Assembly (NCBI GenBank): GCA_034670405.1
Contig: JAXDDX010000002.1
Coordinates: 6,663,501-6,727,500 of the forward strand
From: Hoplostethus atlanticus
Taxonomy: Eukaryota > Chordata > Actinopteri > Trachichthyiformes > Trachichthyidae
Direction of reading: 5' to 3'
Length of the DNA: 64,000 nt
Of this stretch, positions 12,605 to 23,223 are shown piece by piece. Position 1 is the stretch's first letter; each line of letters begins with the position of its first letter. A program made the translations under genes and the position numbers. Under the pieces are notes generated by a model. It was not told the origin of the DNA, did not search any database, and saw only the letters and a program-made list of their open reading frames with translations.

Positions 12605-13110
12605 GTGTTTATAGCTTTCATGAATAAAAAGGTAATAACAAAGATGATGACGTCTAGATGATGATGGCTTAGTATTCTGGTGGAGAATACTATAGATGGG
12701 AATAATTCAGGCAGTTCATTGCCCTTGTTCTACTTCAGTGCACACAGATTGATGTGTACATTATAGTAGACAGGTGTATCCAAATATTGAAGTCAGGGAA
12801 ATTAATTTTGCAAAGAGTATGCTATTCATAATGTGAAGATTATATTATATATTTTGAGTAGGTTATCTTCTGCTTATAGTTTCTAAGAATAGAAAGGTAA
12901 TAGATAGATATGTCAGTGATTTATATCAATGTCAAGTTTCTGTAGTGGAGCATAACATTGAAATGACAACAATTCAGACATCACCCTTATTTTATTTCAG
13001 TACTCACACATTGATATAATAGTGTACATTTGTACAGGTGTATCCAAACATTGCACTCAGAAAATTCAATTTGGAAAAGAGTAGGCTAGTTATTATCTGA
13101 ATAACTTTGA
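12605..13110. repeat. Diverged tandem duplication, period about 264 bp
   Basis: Two imperfect copies lie head to tail (about 12605-12850 and 12868-13110). Shared landmarks keep a 264-base offset: GAATA-AAAGGTAATA near 12622 and 12886, then ACAGGTGTATCCAAA at 12770 and 13034. The latter is followed in both copies by a similar ATTG-A-TCAG-AAATT stretch and an AAGAGTA-GCTA stretch. No coding potential is seen. The copies are clearly old. Confidence 0.65.
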
Positions 13111-14535
13111 AGTCAAACATACGGAAACATAGAAATTATTTTTGAAAGATAAAAGTAAAATAGTGCAGGTCAGGAAACTCAAACACTGAGAAGCAGAAGT
13201 TAAGTATCACTTTAATGCACCATTTTCTGACGGTCATTTCTCTTCTGTTTCATGTGTTCATTAATCTGCTATTCCATCACCCCAGTATCATTTGTAAATA
13301 TGTTTTATTTAATAGTGTAATTCAAAATGTCTGAATTATGATTGCATCAATTAATATACTATCTGAATAAATGAGCCCAGCTGATTGTAAATGGTCCCTG
13401 AAACATTAGTACATGTTAACACACCACATGGACCAGTAGAAGGGACAATAACAAGAAGTAATGCAAGATTGATTCCTGCTCAGTGCCTGTGAAGTTGCAT
13501 TTGTTGTAATCAAACCTGGGTATTATCATTACACCAATTTTGCAAAGCACAGCTTCCTAATCAAATTGCTGCCTCAAATGCATTTCTGCTGACAACAAAC
13601 TCAATTTCTTTTAATCAATAGAATTAGCTGGGTGTTTGTTTCATCCATCCACAGTGGAGAATGGCTTTAATTTGTCCCAATGAAACGCTCATCTCTTCTC
13701 AAGTGTTTATGCAGCAAAGATGAAGCATGTGTCCTCCCTAAGAAAAGAAAAGCTGCCTGAGAGACAGAGAAAGGCAATCTACCATGAAAGGATTTAAGAG
13801 GGATTTTGATCATCTGGAATAGCAATGATCATGACAGAATTTCAAGAACCAAGACACTACTGCCTCGCTGAAATTACATGCATGGCAAAAATGGAAAACA
13901 AGCATTCACTGGGAACCTTTAAGGGTGAGCAGTCCTCTGTGTCCTTCAAGCTTGATCCCATCGGGGAAACACAGGCCGTACGACCATGAATTCTCAGGCA
14001 GCAGCATATACAGTGTCTTTTAAATCCGGCATTTCTTTCTAACATACTCAATTGATCTGGTCCAAACTATTCATAATGGCACTTTGTCCCTGCAGACATG
14101 GAAACCATGAGCATTCAAAATTCTAATCAGTTTAAATATATTCTTTATTCTACCTGCTGTCTAGTATTTTATCATTATTTGTCTTATTACTTTGCGTGCC
14201 CAACAGAATCAATAGGAACAGCACCTGCGGCCAAGTTTCCTTGCTGAACTAATTAAAGAAACAGAATATTAGAGACAAAGTCTCCAGGTGGTTTCCATTG
14301 CAATCAGAGAGAGGCACACAACCATTTAGCCACAGCTGTGATACTAAAAGAAAGTGGTAAGTATAACATACAAAACATACTAACAAAGGCTCAGGCATAC
14401 TTTCTGATTTGTCATGCCTGCACTTGTATGCGTGTGAATTTCATCTTGATTACATTTTGGCCATTATTGGCCATTATTTAAGACAGTTTTGCTAGTCATT
14501 CCTTCATGTCATCTATTATTTGTCCATGAAATCTA

Positions 14536-15010
14536 CAGTTCCGGCCAATATTATTGGCACCCTTGCATTTTATGCAGATCTCTATGGCTTCAAAATTGAA
14601 AAGTGGCCATGGCATCCTCTTCTAATACTTAGTTGCACAGCTGTTGGCAATGATGACTACTTCCAACCTTCCTGATAGCAGTTTCTCCCACTCTTCAATT
14701 GCAACCGGCTCCAGTTCTTCAATGTTTGAAGGATTCCTTTGACCCACTCAACATTTCAGGTCTTGCCATTGGTTCTTAATGGTATTGAGATCAGGACTCA
14801 TCACTGGCCACTCCAGAACAGTCTAACGTTTTCTCTTGAATCATTCCTGGGTGCTTTTGGATGTGTGTTTTGGGTCATTGTCCTGCTAGAGGACCCATGA
14901 CCTTCGATTGACACCCAGTTTTTTGACACTGGGTAGCACTTCTCACTCCAAAATGCCTTGGTAATGTTCTGATTTCATGATGCCCTTAATACGTTCAAGA
15001 CGTCCAGTAC
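14536..15010 (-). pseudogene. Tc1/mariner-like transposon fragment with broken transposase
   Basis: The left end begins at a TA dinucleotide (14534-14535) followed by CAGTTCCGGCCAATATTATTGG, a Tc1-type terminal repeat. On the - strand, between about 14885 and 14733, the C-terminal part of a DDE transposase can be read: QDNDPKHTSKSTQE, then FKRKR, then TVLEWPVMSPDLN. The D of DNDPKHT is the second catalytic Asp, and the block SPDLN..I is typical. The frame is broken by three stops, after STQE, after KRKR and after DLK. Further 5', weak matches up to about 15005 correspond to the region just before it. The N-terminal half is absent here; compare 19178-19450. Confidence 0.85.
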
Positions 15011-15598
15011 TGTAAACTATTTGTGTATGTTTTTATAAGAAATGTCATATACCTTGGTAAACCTGTTTGAATACTGTGGACTGACTTTTTGTGGGGAAAA
15101 AGAAAGAAGCATGTCAGATGGGGACATAACAGATCTCTTAAAGCTGGCTCTCCGATAATAGACACCTTTACGTTACAGAAATTCATCTTAAATTTCTTTA
15201 AAAATGTTGCTCAGTGTCATCACCAATTCATCACCATAAGAACATTGACCAAGAATTCTTAGAAAGAGCTCAAATTAATTTGAAAACATGTCTGATGCAA
15301 ATTTCATTCGGGCATTGTCGTCAGAGCCTCATTTTAATCCAGGCCATTATAGCCCTTGCTTTGCTCTATTTTATTCAGTTTCCCTGCAGCTAGCATGCTG
15401 ATTCAATTAGGCTCCAAATGAAGTTAGTGAAGGGACGGTGAATCCATCTGCTTCCCTGATTCAATTGGGTGCTTTTTAGTGTCCCCTCCTTCCCACCACA
15501 TCCTTAAATGCACAGGTCTACTTGGAACCTGGATAATGTAACACTTCTGTTTTCATTATCGGAGGAAGCCATCTTATCCTCCTGCACCACGTCCTGAT

Positions 15599-15618
15599 TC
15601 TCTCTCTCTCTCTCTCTC
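15599..15618. repeat. (CT)n microsatellite
   Basis: Short CT run placed 60 bp before the first copy of a local duplication. The second copy is likewise preceded by a longer CT run. Confidence 0.85.
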
Positions 15619-15677
15619 CGTTTCGCTGTCTCTCCACCTTACTCACTCCCTCTCAGCTGACATAGGATGCATTTATC

Positions 15678-15886
15678 TGTTTTATCTTGGGATGATTGAT
15701 TTTTGAGTCTGTAGCAGAGCCAGCTGTAATCATGTGATCTGCAGGAATTGTCAGGACTGAAGGCGAATTGTCAGGACTGGAGGCGCCACAGCGAAGATCA
15801 GTGCAGCAGAGATTGGATCCAATGTGTTCTGCATGTGTATCTCATGGTTTCAGTATGCCTCTACGTCATACTGAAGTCATTTCATT
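15678..15886. repeat. Local direct duplication, copy 1
   Basis: It starts CTGTTTTATCTTGGGATGAT and runs about 200 bp. It is highly similar to 16335-16516 in the same orientation. It differs by a small internal tandem copy of GAATTGTCAGGACTG (about 15746-15782) and a short insertion near its end. No coding function is recognised. Confidence 0.85.
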
Positions 15887-16277
15887 AGCGTTGTCCAAAC
15901 GTAATACATTTCACACCTGTTACTCAAACTGCTCATTGTACTTGTAACTAAAATATTTGCCGGCAATTAACTAACACATTAGCGAGAATGTAACACCAGG
16001 CAAGCTAACATCGCAACATCACAAGGTGAGAGAATACCGTTTTGGAGGGGTTGAGTATCTGATGACTTACCTGAATTGCCCAATGGGGAAAATAACTCAC
16101 ATCCTTACACATGTTTATTCCAGTTCCAAGCAAGTGAAAGCAAGTGGACAGTTATATTCAAGAAAAATATTCTACAATTAACATAACAGAAGGAATAACA
16201 GAATACTAGAAATTAATTAATGGATAAAAAAGAAATCCTATACATTCTTATGCACTGAACCTGATGGTCCTCTTATT

Positions 16278-16280
<3 letters not shown>

Positions 16281-16332
<52 letters not shown>
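16281..16332. repeat. (TC)n microsatellite, about 52 bp
   Basis: An almost pure CT run directly adjoining the second copy of the local duplication. Confidence 0.95.
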
Positions 16333-16333
<1 letters not shown>

Positions 16334-16334
16334 G

Positions 16335-16516
16335 CTGTTTTATCTTGGGATGATTGATTTATGAGTCTGTAGCAGAGCCAGCTGTAATCTTGGGATCTGC
16401 AGAAATTGTCAGGACTGAAGGTGCCACAGCACAGATCAGTACAGCTGAGATTGGATCCAATGTGTTCTGCATGTGTATCTCGTGGTTTCAGTATGCCTCT
16501 AAGTCATTCCATCATT
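16335..16516. repeat. Local direct duplication, copy 2
   Basis: The second copy of the segment at 15678-15886, about 657 bp downstream. It keeps the block GATTGGATCCAATGTGTTCTGC and the following stretch to CAGTATGCCTCTA. The 71-residue open frame over it has no recognisable domain. Confidence 0.85.
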
Positions 16517-18244
16517 GCCAGGCGGTGTATCCTCCACTCATCTCAGTATGTTTCAATCAGATACAGTAGCAAACTGTGGCTGTTGGCGTAACCAAAGTGC
16601 GGGGAGGCAAATAAAAGTGGGGTGTCTGGGGGTCCTCCCCCACAAAAATGTGCCATCTAAAACAGATTTTCTGCATTTTCAAACAATTGAAATGACTAAA
16701 ATGACACTTCTATCAGGTTGTTTTGAGAATAGAAAAATCAAGAAAAAATGTCCAGTTATTTAGGGGGTGCATATATAGTTTTACTTTGACCAAAAATTAT
16801 AATTTGAGAATGATGATGACAACAAAGTGATGACAACATGATCCTCCATCTGTAGCCTCTACCATAACCGCTAACAAAGTTATACTTGCTGAAAACCTGA
16901 AACATAGCGGTGATCAGATATCTTGATATATATAAATATATATAGATAGATATATTTTTCAGAATATGGTATGAATATTTGATATACCAGGAGGGAAGGG
17001 AAAAGGGAGTTGTGATGAGCTGTAGTGCAGCAGCCCACACCATAAACAATGTTATTTTTAACTTTCCTCACCTATTTTTCAGGCCCTATAAAACCTGTAC
17101 ATTTATGGTTGTTAGAATGGAAACACAATACCCTCGCAAGCCTCAACTTGCAAGACTCATCTGACTTGCGAGGCTGGAAACATTGTGCTTCAGACTTGCT
17201 GCTGGAATCATTTCACACTTTTTACACATTTTGTATTCTCACAGAAACAAAGCTTTTGCCCTACAGCGTGAATTACAGTTTTGATTCTAGATAAGCAGAT
17301 CACACATGCAGACACACTACTTTAGGTGATGTCAGTGAATAAGTGTCCATCACCTGTCAAGTGAAAGTGAACATTAAGCAGAGTGTGAAATTCCCCAAGT
17401 CCTTCACCAGTGCAGCGGTGAGGCCATTTTCCACGCATATGGATCAGAGTCCATTGCTTCACTGATACTGACACGGCATGCAGCACACTGGGTCTACGGA
17501 TGCCCTCCTCTTTGCTGTAATACCTCTAAATGATCCATATCACCATGGTTGATTCCCTTCTTGTTCCTTTTGTCATGGTCGATTCCCTTCATCGTTTCTT
17601 TCGCCTGTTTAGAGTTAACTTGACATGCCGAACTGAGGCTGCCTCTGCTTTATGGCTGTGTGCTCTAGTGGCCTGTTTGAATTGCAGGTGGTAATGTTTG
17701 TGTGATTGGGAAAAAATGATCAAAAATGGAATCATGGTTTTATGATGTCCTGAATGTGTGTTTCTCTTAAGGCACTTAGCTAGGAATACTTGGGTTAAAT
17801 AGATGGAGGAAAAGTGTCTCCACAAAATGAAAAGTCCATTCAGCTGCATGTTTGTTGCCAGTATTTCTAGATTAATTTTCATCTTTTCACACAGGCACAC
17901 AGCTGTCTCATACACCTCTATGGTTTAGCAGACCATGCACCATCCATTACTAGGTAGATTAACAAAGCATTGGACTATATTTTATGTGCGTATAACATTA
18001 CTTAATGCAAGTGTGCTGGCATGAAGAGAGTGAAAGCAGCAGACATGGAGTCAAGAGAAGGAGGGCAGAAAGGGAGAGGATGTTTAATCCATACCAATAC
18101 CCATGCCACGAAAACTATTTGGCTCACAAATTTGTGTTTGCCACCATGCCACAATTCACTGTGAGTCACTCTACAGTGATTTTCCTTTATTTATATCCCC
18201 AGCACTTTGGCTGTAAGATGCGCTTTGACCAACCATTGAATCTG

Positions 18245-18733
18245 TACACTGTAATAAATTTCAAGTAGGTTAAACTTAGAAACGAAAGTTCACCTGCTGC
18301 CTTAAAAACGTGAGTAAACTCAACTTGAAGATAAGCTTTGTTTCAACTCACAAAGTTAAGTTATACAAGTTGTTTAACTAATGGTCATTTGTTGTTTAAA
18401 CTTGATACTCTGAGTTAAAACAACTAACTATGTTACATTATCCATTCAAGAAAACTTGCTTTATCTTGTCAAGAGTGAGTGAATGCCTCCCCAGGACACC
18501 GCACCCCCCCATTCCCGTTTCCCTTTTTTCAACTTATAACTTAGACATGAGTTAAATGAACGTTGACAACCCGGACAAAACTCACAATTAGTCAAGTCAA
18601 TGGATAACTTTAAGTTTAACATTTGAAAACTTATAAACTTGAGTTCAATATCCAAAACTTGTCATGACAAGTGGAATTAAAGAGAAGAAATAAGTTCACA
18701 TAACTTAATGGGGCTATCATATTTTACAGTGTA
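18245..18733. mobile_element. MITE-like element with TACACTGTAA terminal inverted repeats
   Basis: TACACTGTAA (18245-18254) and TTACAGTGTA (18724-18733) form a perfect 10-bp terminal inverted repeat around 489 bp of AT-rich sequence crowded with AACTT/AAGTT motifs. The CACTGTAA end resembles termini of common non-autonomous fish DNA transposons. I could not identify a clean target-site duplication, so the exact ends and superfamily are uncertain. Confidence 0.6.
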
Positions 18734-18944
18734 GTAGTGTACCACAACAAGTCATCTTGTCTTGTGAGACATCTATCCTCATATGTCAAGATGACACACT
18801 CCACAACAAGATGTTCACTTCCCCAGAGTGGATTTAGCACATTCCACAAACACCCTAGCAGGTGACCTTGATAACATTTAGCACTTTCAAATCCATTGTA
18901 CACTACAATTTTCAAGGAAGGAAGAATATTTAATTTTGTGTGTC

Positions 18945-19075
18945 TGGTAGGGGTGAGAATCTTTGAGAATCTCATGATTCGATTTTCGGTTCACGATTCA
19001 ATTTAAAATTGTTTCTTGATTCTTTGTGATTATCTACACTTTGCGATTCAATACATAGATTCTAGATTGACATTT
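18945..19075. repeat. Fragment of an interspersed repeat rich in GATTC/TTGAT motifs
   Basis: The phrase GGGGTGAGAATCTTTGAGAATCTCATGATTCGAT and the repeated GATTCAAT words that follow resemble a common fish interspersed repeat, from memory. It lies between the TIR element and the Tc1-like relic and has no coding content. Confidence 0.4.
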
Positions 19076-19177
19076 TGCCCACTTGGCTACAGTGGAGAGT
19101 TGAATACATTCCAGAGAAACAAAACAACCTTGAGTATATTGAATTTAGTTAACCTTCTTAAAAAAATTGCAAATGTT

Positions 19178-19450
19178 TCCTGAAAGACTGTTGTGTTCTT
19201 TCTCCTCCAAACAGCGTTGTGCCCTTTTGCCACAAAGTTCATTTTTTGTCTCATCTGTCCAGAGAACAGTCCTCTCCCATGAACACCATTCTTGTTTAGT
19301 GTTTTTCTTATTGTGGAGTCGTGGACACAGATGTTATAAAGTTGAAGAGATGCCTGCAGATCCTCCGCTGTTACCTTAGGGTTCTTTGTCACTTCCTTGA
19401 CATTTTGCGGCATGTTCTTGCTGTGATCTTTGGTGGACGCCCAAAATCTT
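19178..19450 (-). pseudogene. Tc1/mariner-like transposase fragment (N-terminal half)
   Basis: On the - strand, from about 19445 downwards, the frames read FGRPPKITARTCRKMSRK (the GRP.KIT AT-hook-like linker of Tc1 transposases). After a frameshift they read VTKNPKVTAEDLQASLQL, then HDSTIRKTLNKNGVHGR, the second helix-turn-helix. Straight after GVHGR the sequence jumps into the first catalytic region in the wrong frame: the DNA of the SGQMRQKM stretch encodes a WTDETK-like motif if shifted. There is therefore a deletion of roughly the R-K-P-L-L...AKEH segment plus frameshifts. Homology fades near 19178. The element is dead. Confidence 0.85.
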
Positions 19451-19576
19451 TTCTAGCCATTTCCAGCCTTCCCGATGGCCACCTTTAGCCAGTCATACCT
19501 TGGCTGGATTGTTATGGCAGCCCATGGGGCTGCTGAGTTTTAATACATGTGCCGTCTGTGCTTGTGCATGCAAATG

Positions 19577-19628
19577 CACGCGTGTGTGTGTGTGTGTGCG
19601 CGCTTGTGTACGTGCGTGCGTGTGTGTG
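19577..19628. repeat. (TG)n/(CG)n mixed purine-pyrimidine microsatellite
   Basis: Alternating TG, GCGC and TGCG runs, prone to Z-DNA-like structure. The ORFs on both strands here are repeat artefacts. Confidence 0.85.
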
Positions 19629-19769
19629 CAAGCAACAGCACCACAGGGGCTTTTTGGTAGCTTCAAGCACACAGGCTAGTCTGATGGCTACAATTTTATA
19701 TATATACATATCACATATCCCTCAACAATCATGATGTCAGTGTGAAATCAAGACATGATATCTATTCAG

Positions 19770-19798
19770 TTGTGTGTGTGTGTGTGTGTGTGTGTGTG
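19770..19798. repeat. (GT)n microsatellite
   Basis: Pure GT run of about 14 units within the large edil3 intron. Confidence 0.92.
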
Positions 19799-22074
19799 AG
19801 TGTGTTTGAGTGGATGTGTGTTTGACTCATGCAATAGAGTTCTTCATGCTTCTTGCGTAGAACCCATTTTGATTTCTCTGAATATTTGTTAGATTGCAGT
19901 CCAATTGACAGGATTCTTTCCAGATGGTCACCTTTTCAAAAGTCTTCACACCCAGTGGCTAAACCTGTTTAAAGCTTTAAGTCTGAATGTTGATTGTATG
20001 GAGTTTGTGATTCATGGTCGGCATATACGTATACACTGAGGCTTTTAAGCATGTTGTGGTGGCTTTTTCACAATATATATATATATACATACACTTGCTA
20101 GATGTTTTATTCAGATTTTCTGTAGCAGGAAGAATAATGAAATGGGGCTCATACAGTATCTGCTCTCACCTCAGCTTTAAGCTTTAATGATGGTTGCACT
20201 GTTGTGGAGTTGATGGGCCATGGCGCTGTCCTCATGGCTCTGTGAGCTGTATGCACACAATTCTGGATCCTGCAGTGTGCCCTAAGAGTCTGCACACACA
20301 AGGCACACACACATACACAAACACACACTTTTCCCGCAGGCTATAAAGTGGGTCAGAGTATACGAGCAGTGCAGATTAAATGAGTCTTCAACATATACAA
20401 TTAAATTAGCACAGCTGGAGGGAGAATGACAGCTGGGTGCTTTGTATGTACTATATTCATAAAGTAGGAAACTGGGCCTCATTCTGCTCCTTTAAAGCTG
20501 CTTCTCACTGTATTTATCTCTTTATCCTCCCAATGGCACCACCACTTAAAATAGGGACATGAGCCTTACACACTAACTCTCATCTTAATGAGCTGGATAG
20601 AGGATTTTCTCCTTTACTTTTCCTTTCTGCGTCTGGGAGAAGTGTGTACATGTTACCTCTTACAAGTATAGATAATTAACCCTTTTTCCCCTGTGGATGT
20701 CCCAACTGTATTGTTGGGAAAACTGCAAGCAGAGCAAAATCCTGAAATTGATTCTCATGTTTTATTTCTTTGGAATGTCTACGCCACGAGTATCGAGAGA
20801 TTGCTACAAAGACTTCACGCAACCCCGGTCTGCCTGCGTTAACTGCTTATGGAGGAGGGAATAGGGTTGGGTGTGTGATAGACGGTAGGAGAAAGGGAGG
20901 GTGTTGTAGGAGAGGCCTCGCTTTAACAAGCTTATCTCGCCCCCTAATTCGGTTTGGGCCATCAAAGTGTTAGGAGCCAGCGTCGCTAGGGGCGGTCGTA
21001 TTTTTTGACCGCTACCTGTGACAGCAATTACAGGTTCCCCTTCAAGCTTGCCTTTGTTTTGGTGGCAGACTCGACTGCTCGGCTAGAATGAGATTACCTC
21101 TGCGCTCTGCATTTGGAGCGTAATCAAAGCCTCACAATGCGAGGTGTCGTGCCCCTCTCAATGAGCAGCTGTTTCCAAACAAGTAGCCGCCCCTGCCACT
21201 GTTTCTTTTTGGCCCCTTTATTCAGAGGGCTGCTGTGCCATTATTGTGATTATAAAAGAGCTGCTGTTTAAAGCCATTCATATACACCATAAGAAAATAT
21301 ACCCTACTCCTGCCCTTTGCCCCCCCCTCAGAAACAGACATGAACACTACATGACACAAAAAGGCTAACAGGGGCTCTGTTGTTCTTACTTGAAGGAATT
21401 TCATGAATAGTGTATTCAAGACAAATGAAGCATGCCTACATACTGTGTAGCATGTTCATAATTGCATATCTGACATCAAAGCAATGTTCCCCTTATCATC
21501 AAGAGTCTGCAGCCGTGCAACACACATTTCAATACCTTGGTCCTACTTGCATTAGCTTAACATTTCACAAATAGGGAACTGGGAGTTTATCCAACCGCAT
21601 GCCTTTTAGAAAGCCAAGAGCTTACTTTGTGCTCTGTATCACTGTACTGTGTTCTAAAAGTAGAGCAATAAGGCTTGGCTTGGCTTACGTGCGAGTCAGG
21701 GTCCCATGTCTATGCCTGCCCATGCTCACAGCAGGGTTTCTGCATTTAAGAGACGAAAAGCTAGAGCACTCATTCACACCATCATGCAGAAACACAATAT
21801 TGTTTCAGGGTGTGTAATGCTTTGTTGCAGCCAATAATAGCGTGGTGCGCTGTGGTGTTCACCAATTCGTGGAGACCAGGAGGCAGAATGAAATTGAGCT
21901 ACCTCATGCATTTTTTCAATTTGTTTCCTTGTTTGTTTAATCTACATGGGCCCTACTTGTTTTTTTCAGAACAGTGTGACACAGTATATGCTGGCCTATG
22001 ACCAGGCCAATTAGTATGATGTATGGGAGCCTCAGTGTTGTGAATTCAGCACAAGACATTTGCGTACTTGCTTC

Positions 22075-22117
22075 TCTTTCTCTCTCTCTCTTTCTGTCTC
22101 TTTCTCTCTCTCTTTCA
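22075..22117. repeat. Imperfect (TC)n tract
   Basis: A pyrimidine-only stretch of CTCTCT with TTTC interruptions. On the opposite strand it gives a spurious Arg/Glu repeat frame. Confidence 0.85.
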
Positions 22118-23067
22118 CCCTGTTCTTCACCTTCTATCAACTTTTTGTTTAATATGCTACAGAGATGTATGGTGGTTTCTAGACAGTTACGTTTTTATTT
22201 TTTGGAGTGGCTCTTCACTGGGAGGATCCCTGTGATTATTAGTAATTCCACATCCTCTGATGTAAAGCGAATGCTCAATTATGAAAGATCAATGAGAATT
22301 ACTTATTCTGTAATTCCATCCATATTATCTCCATTAAAATACAGTTTTTACACTGCCCTGGATCGCCCATCCTAGTAGGCAGTGCCTTGCTCTTAACTTA
22401 TTCTACTTGTTTTGCTCAACATTGTAGATTCACATACATTATTCATTTGACATAATTAACATGGTGGAAAAAATAAGCTTCCCCAGACAAACCATTCACT
22501 TAATTGGATATAACTGCAGTATATTTGAGTGGGTCAGGTAGCTATGGTTTTGGTATGGTACACATTGTTATCATGCATTTTGAGGTTAAACTTTCCTGTT
22601 TGCTTCAGTCTTCAGTCCTTCCTTCAGTCTTACAACATCAGTGTTGTGTACAGTTCTAAATAATGAAGCATAATTGAACTCTAAAACGTCAATAAAAGTA
22701 ACAGTGTACGTGTTTACTGCCTAGGCCCCCTGTGCTGTAAATTGTTTGCAACAAATGAGAACGTATTAAAAATTAACCCAAATGGAGCAGCCTGGGTCTC
22801 AGAAGCTGCTGCAGCCTGCGATTTCTGTTTTGCTGAGGCGAGGTTGTGGACTTAGCCTTGTTGTTCAATATTCTGTGAATAATTGAAACTGACTTCTTGC
22901 ACCCAAATCTACTGTGTCTTGATAAATCCTCTGAGGACATTAAAAGAAAAAAGATGCTGACTAGATTGTGAAAATTGAGCATCTCTGACACTTTTTCACT
23001 GGCTGACTTTATAGAGTGATGAAATGTATCACTCTGCTTTCTCTCTCTTTCTCTCTCCCTCGCTCAG

Positions 23068-23223
23068 GTGGACATGCTTGTGGCTACCAAGATCACAGGT
23101 ATCATCACCCAGGGAGCTAAAGACTTTGGCCATGTCCAGTTTGTTGGCTCATACAAAGTGGCCTACAGTAATGACGGAGAACGGTGGATTGTATATCAAG
23201 ATGAAAAACAGGGGAAGGACAAG
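23068..23223 (+). CDS. edil3: edil3 exon: discoidin domain 2, middle part
   Basis: 52 codons, phase 0 at both ends, between the acceptor CTCGCTCAG and the donor AAG|GTAAGT. It begins [20 protein letters not shown] and continues [20 protein letters not shown], ending EKQGKDK. These are the central strands of discoidin domain 2, with the diagnostic ITGIITQGA and YKVAYSNDG motifs. The residues match EDIL3 rather than MFGE8. The ATG at 23024 lies in the intron and is not a start. Length and phase equal those of exon 5161-5316 of domain 1, reflecting the ancestral domain duplication. Confidence 0.97.

Larger units (their letters stand above)
7017..23067 (+). other. edil3: edil3 intron, about 16 kb, rich in mobile-element relics
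   Basis: The intron starts at GTAGGT (7017) and ends at the pyrimidine-rich CTCGCTCAG (23067). Listed separately are a LINE tail (8215-8246), a LINE ORF relic (about 10500-10905), a THAP fragment (11106), a 264-bp tandem duplication (12605-13110), Tc1-like pieces, a local duplication, a TIR element (18245-18733) and several microsatellites. The stretches 7017-8214, 8247-10490, 11205-12600, 13111-14535, 16520-18244 and 19800-23067 hold no recognisable gene. Candidate non-coding elements are treated in the findings. Confidence 0.85.
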
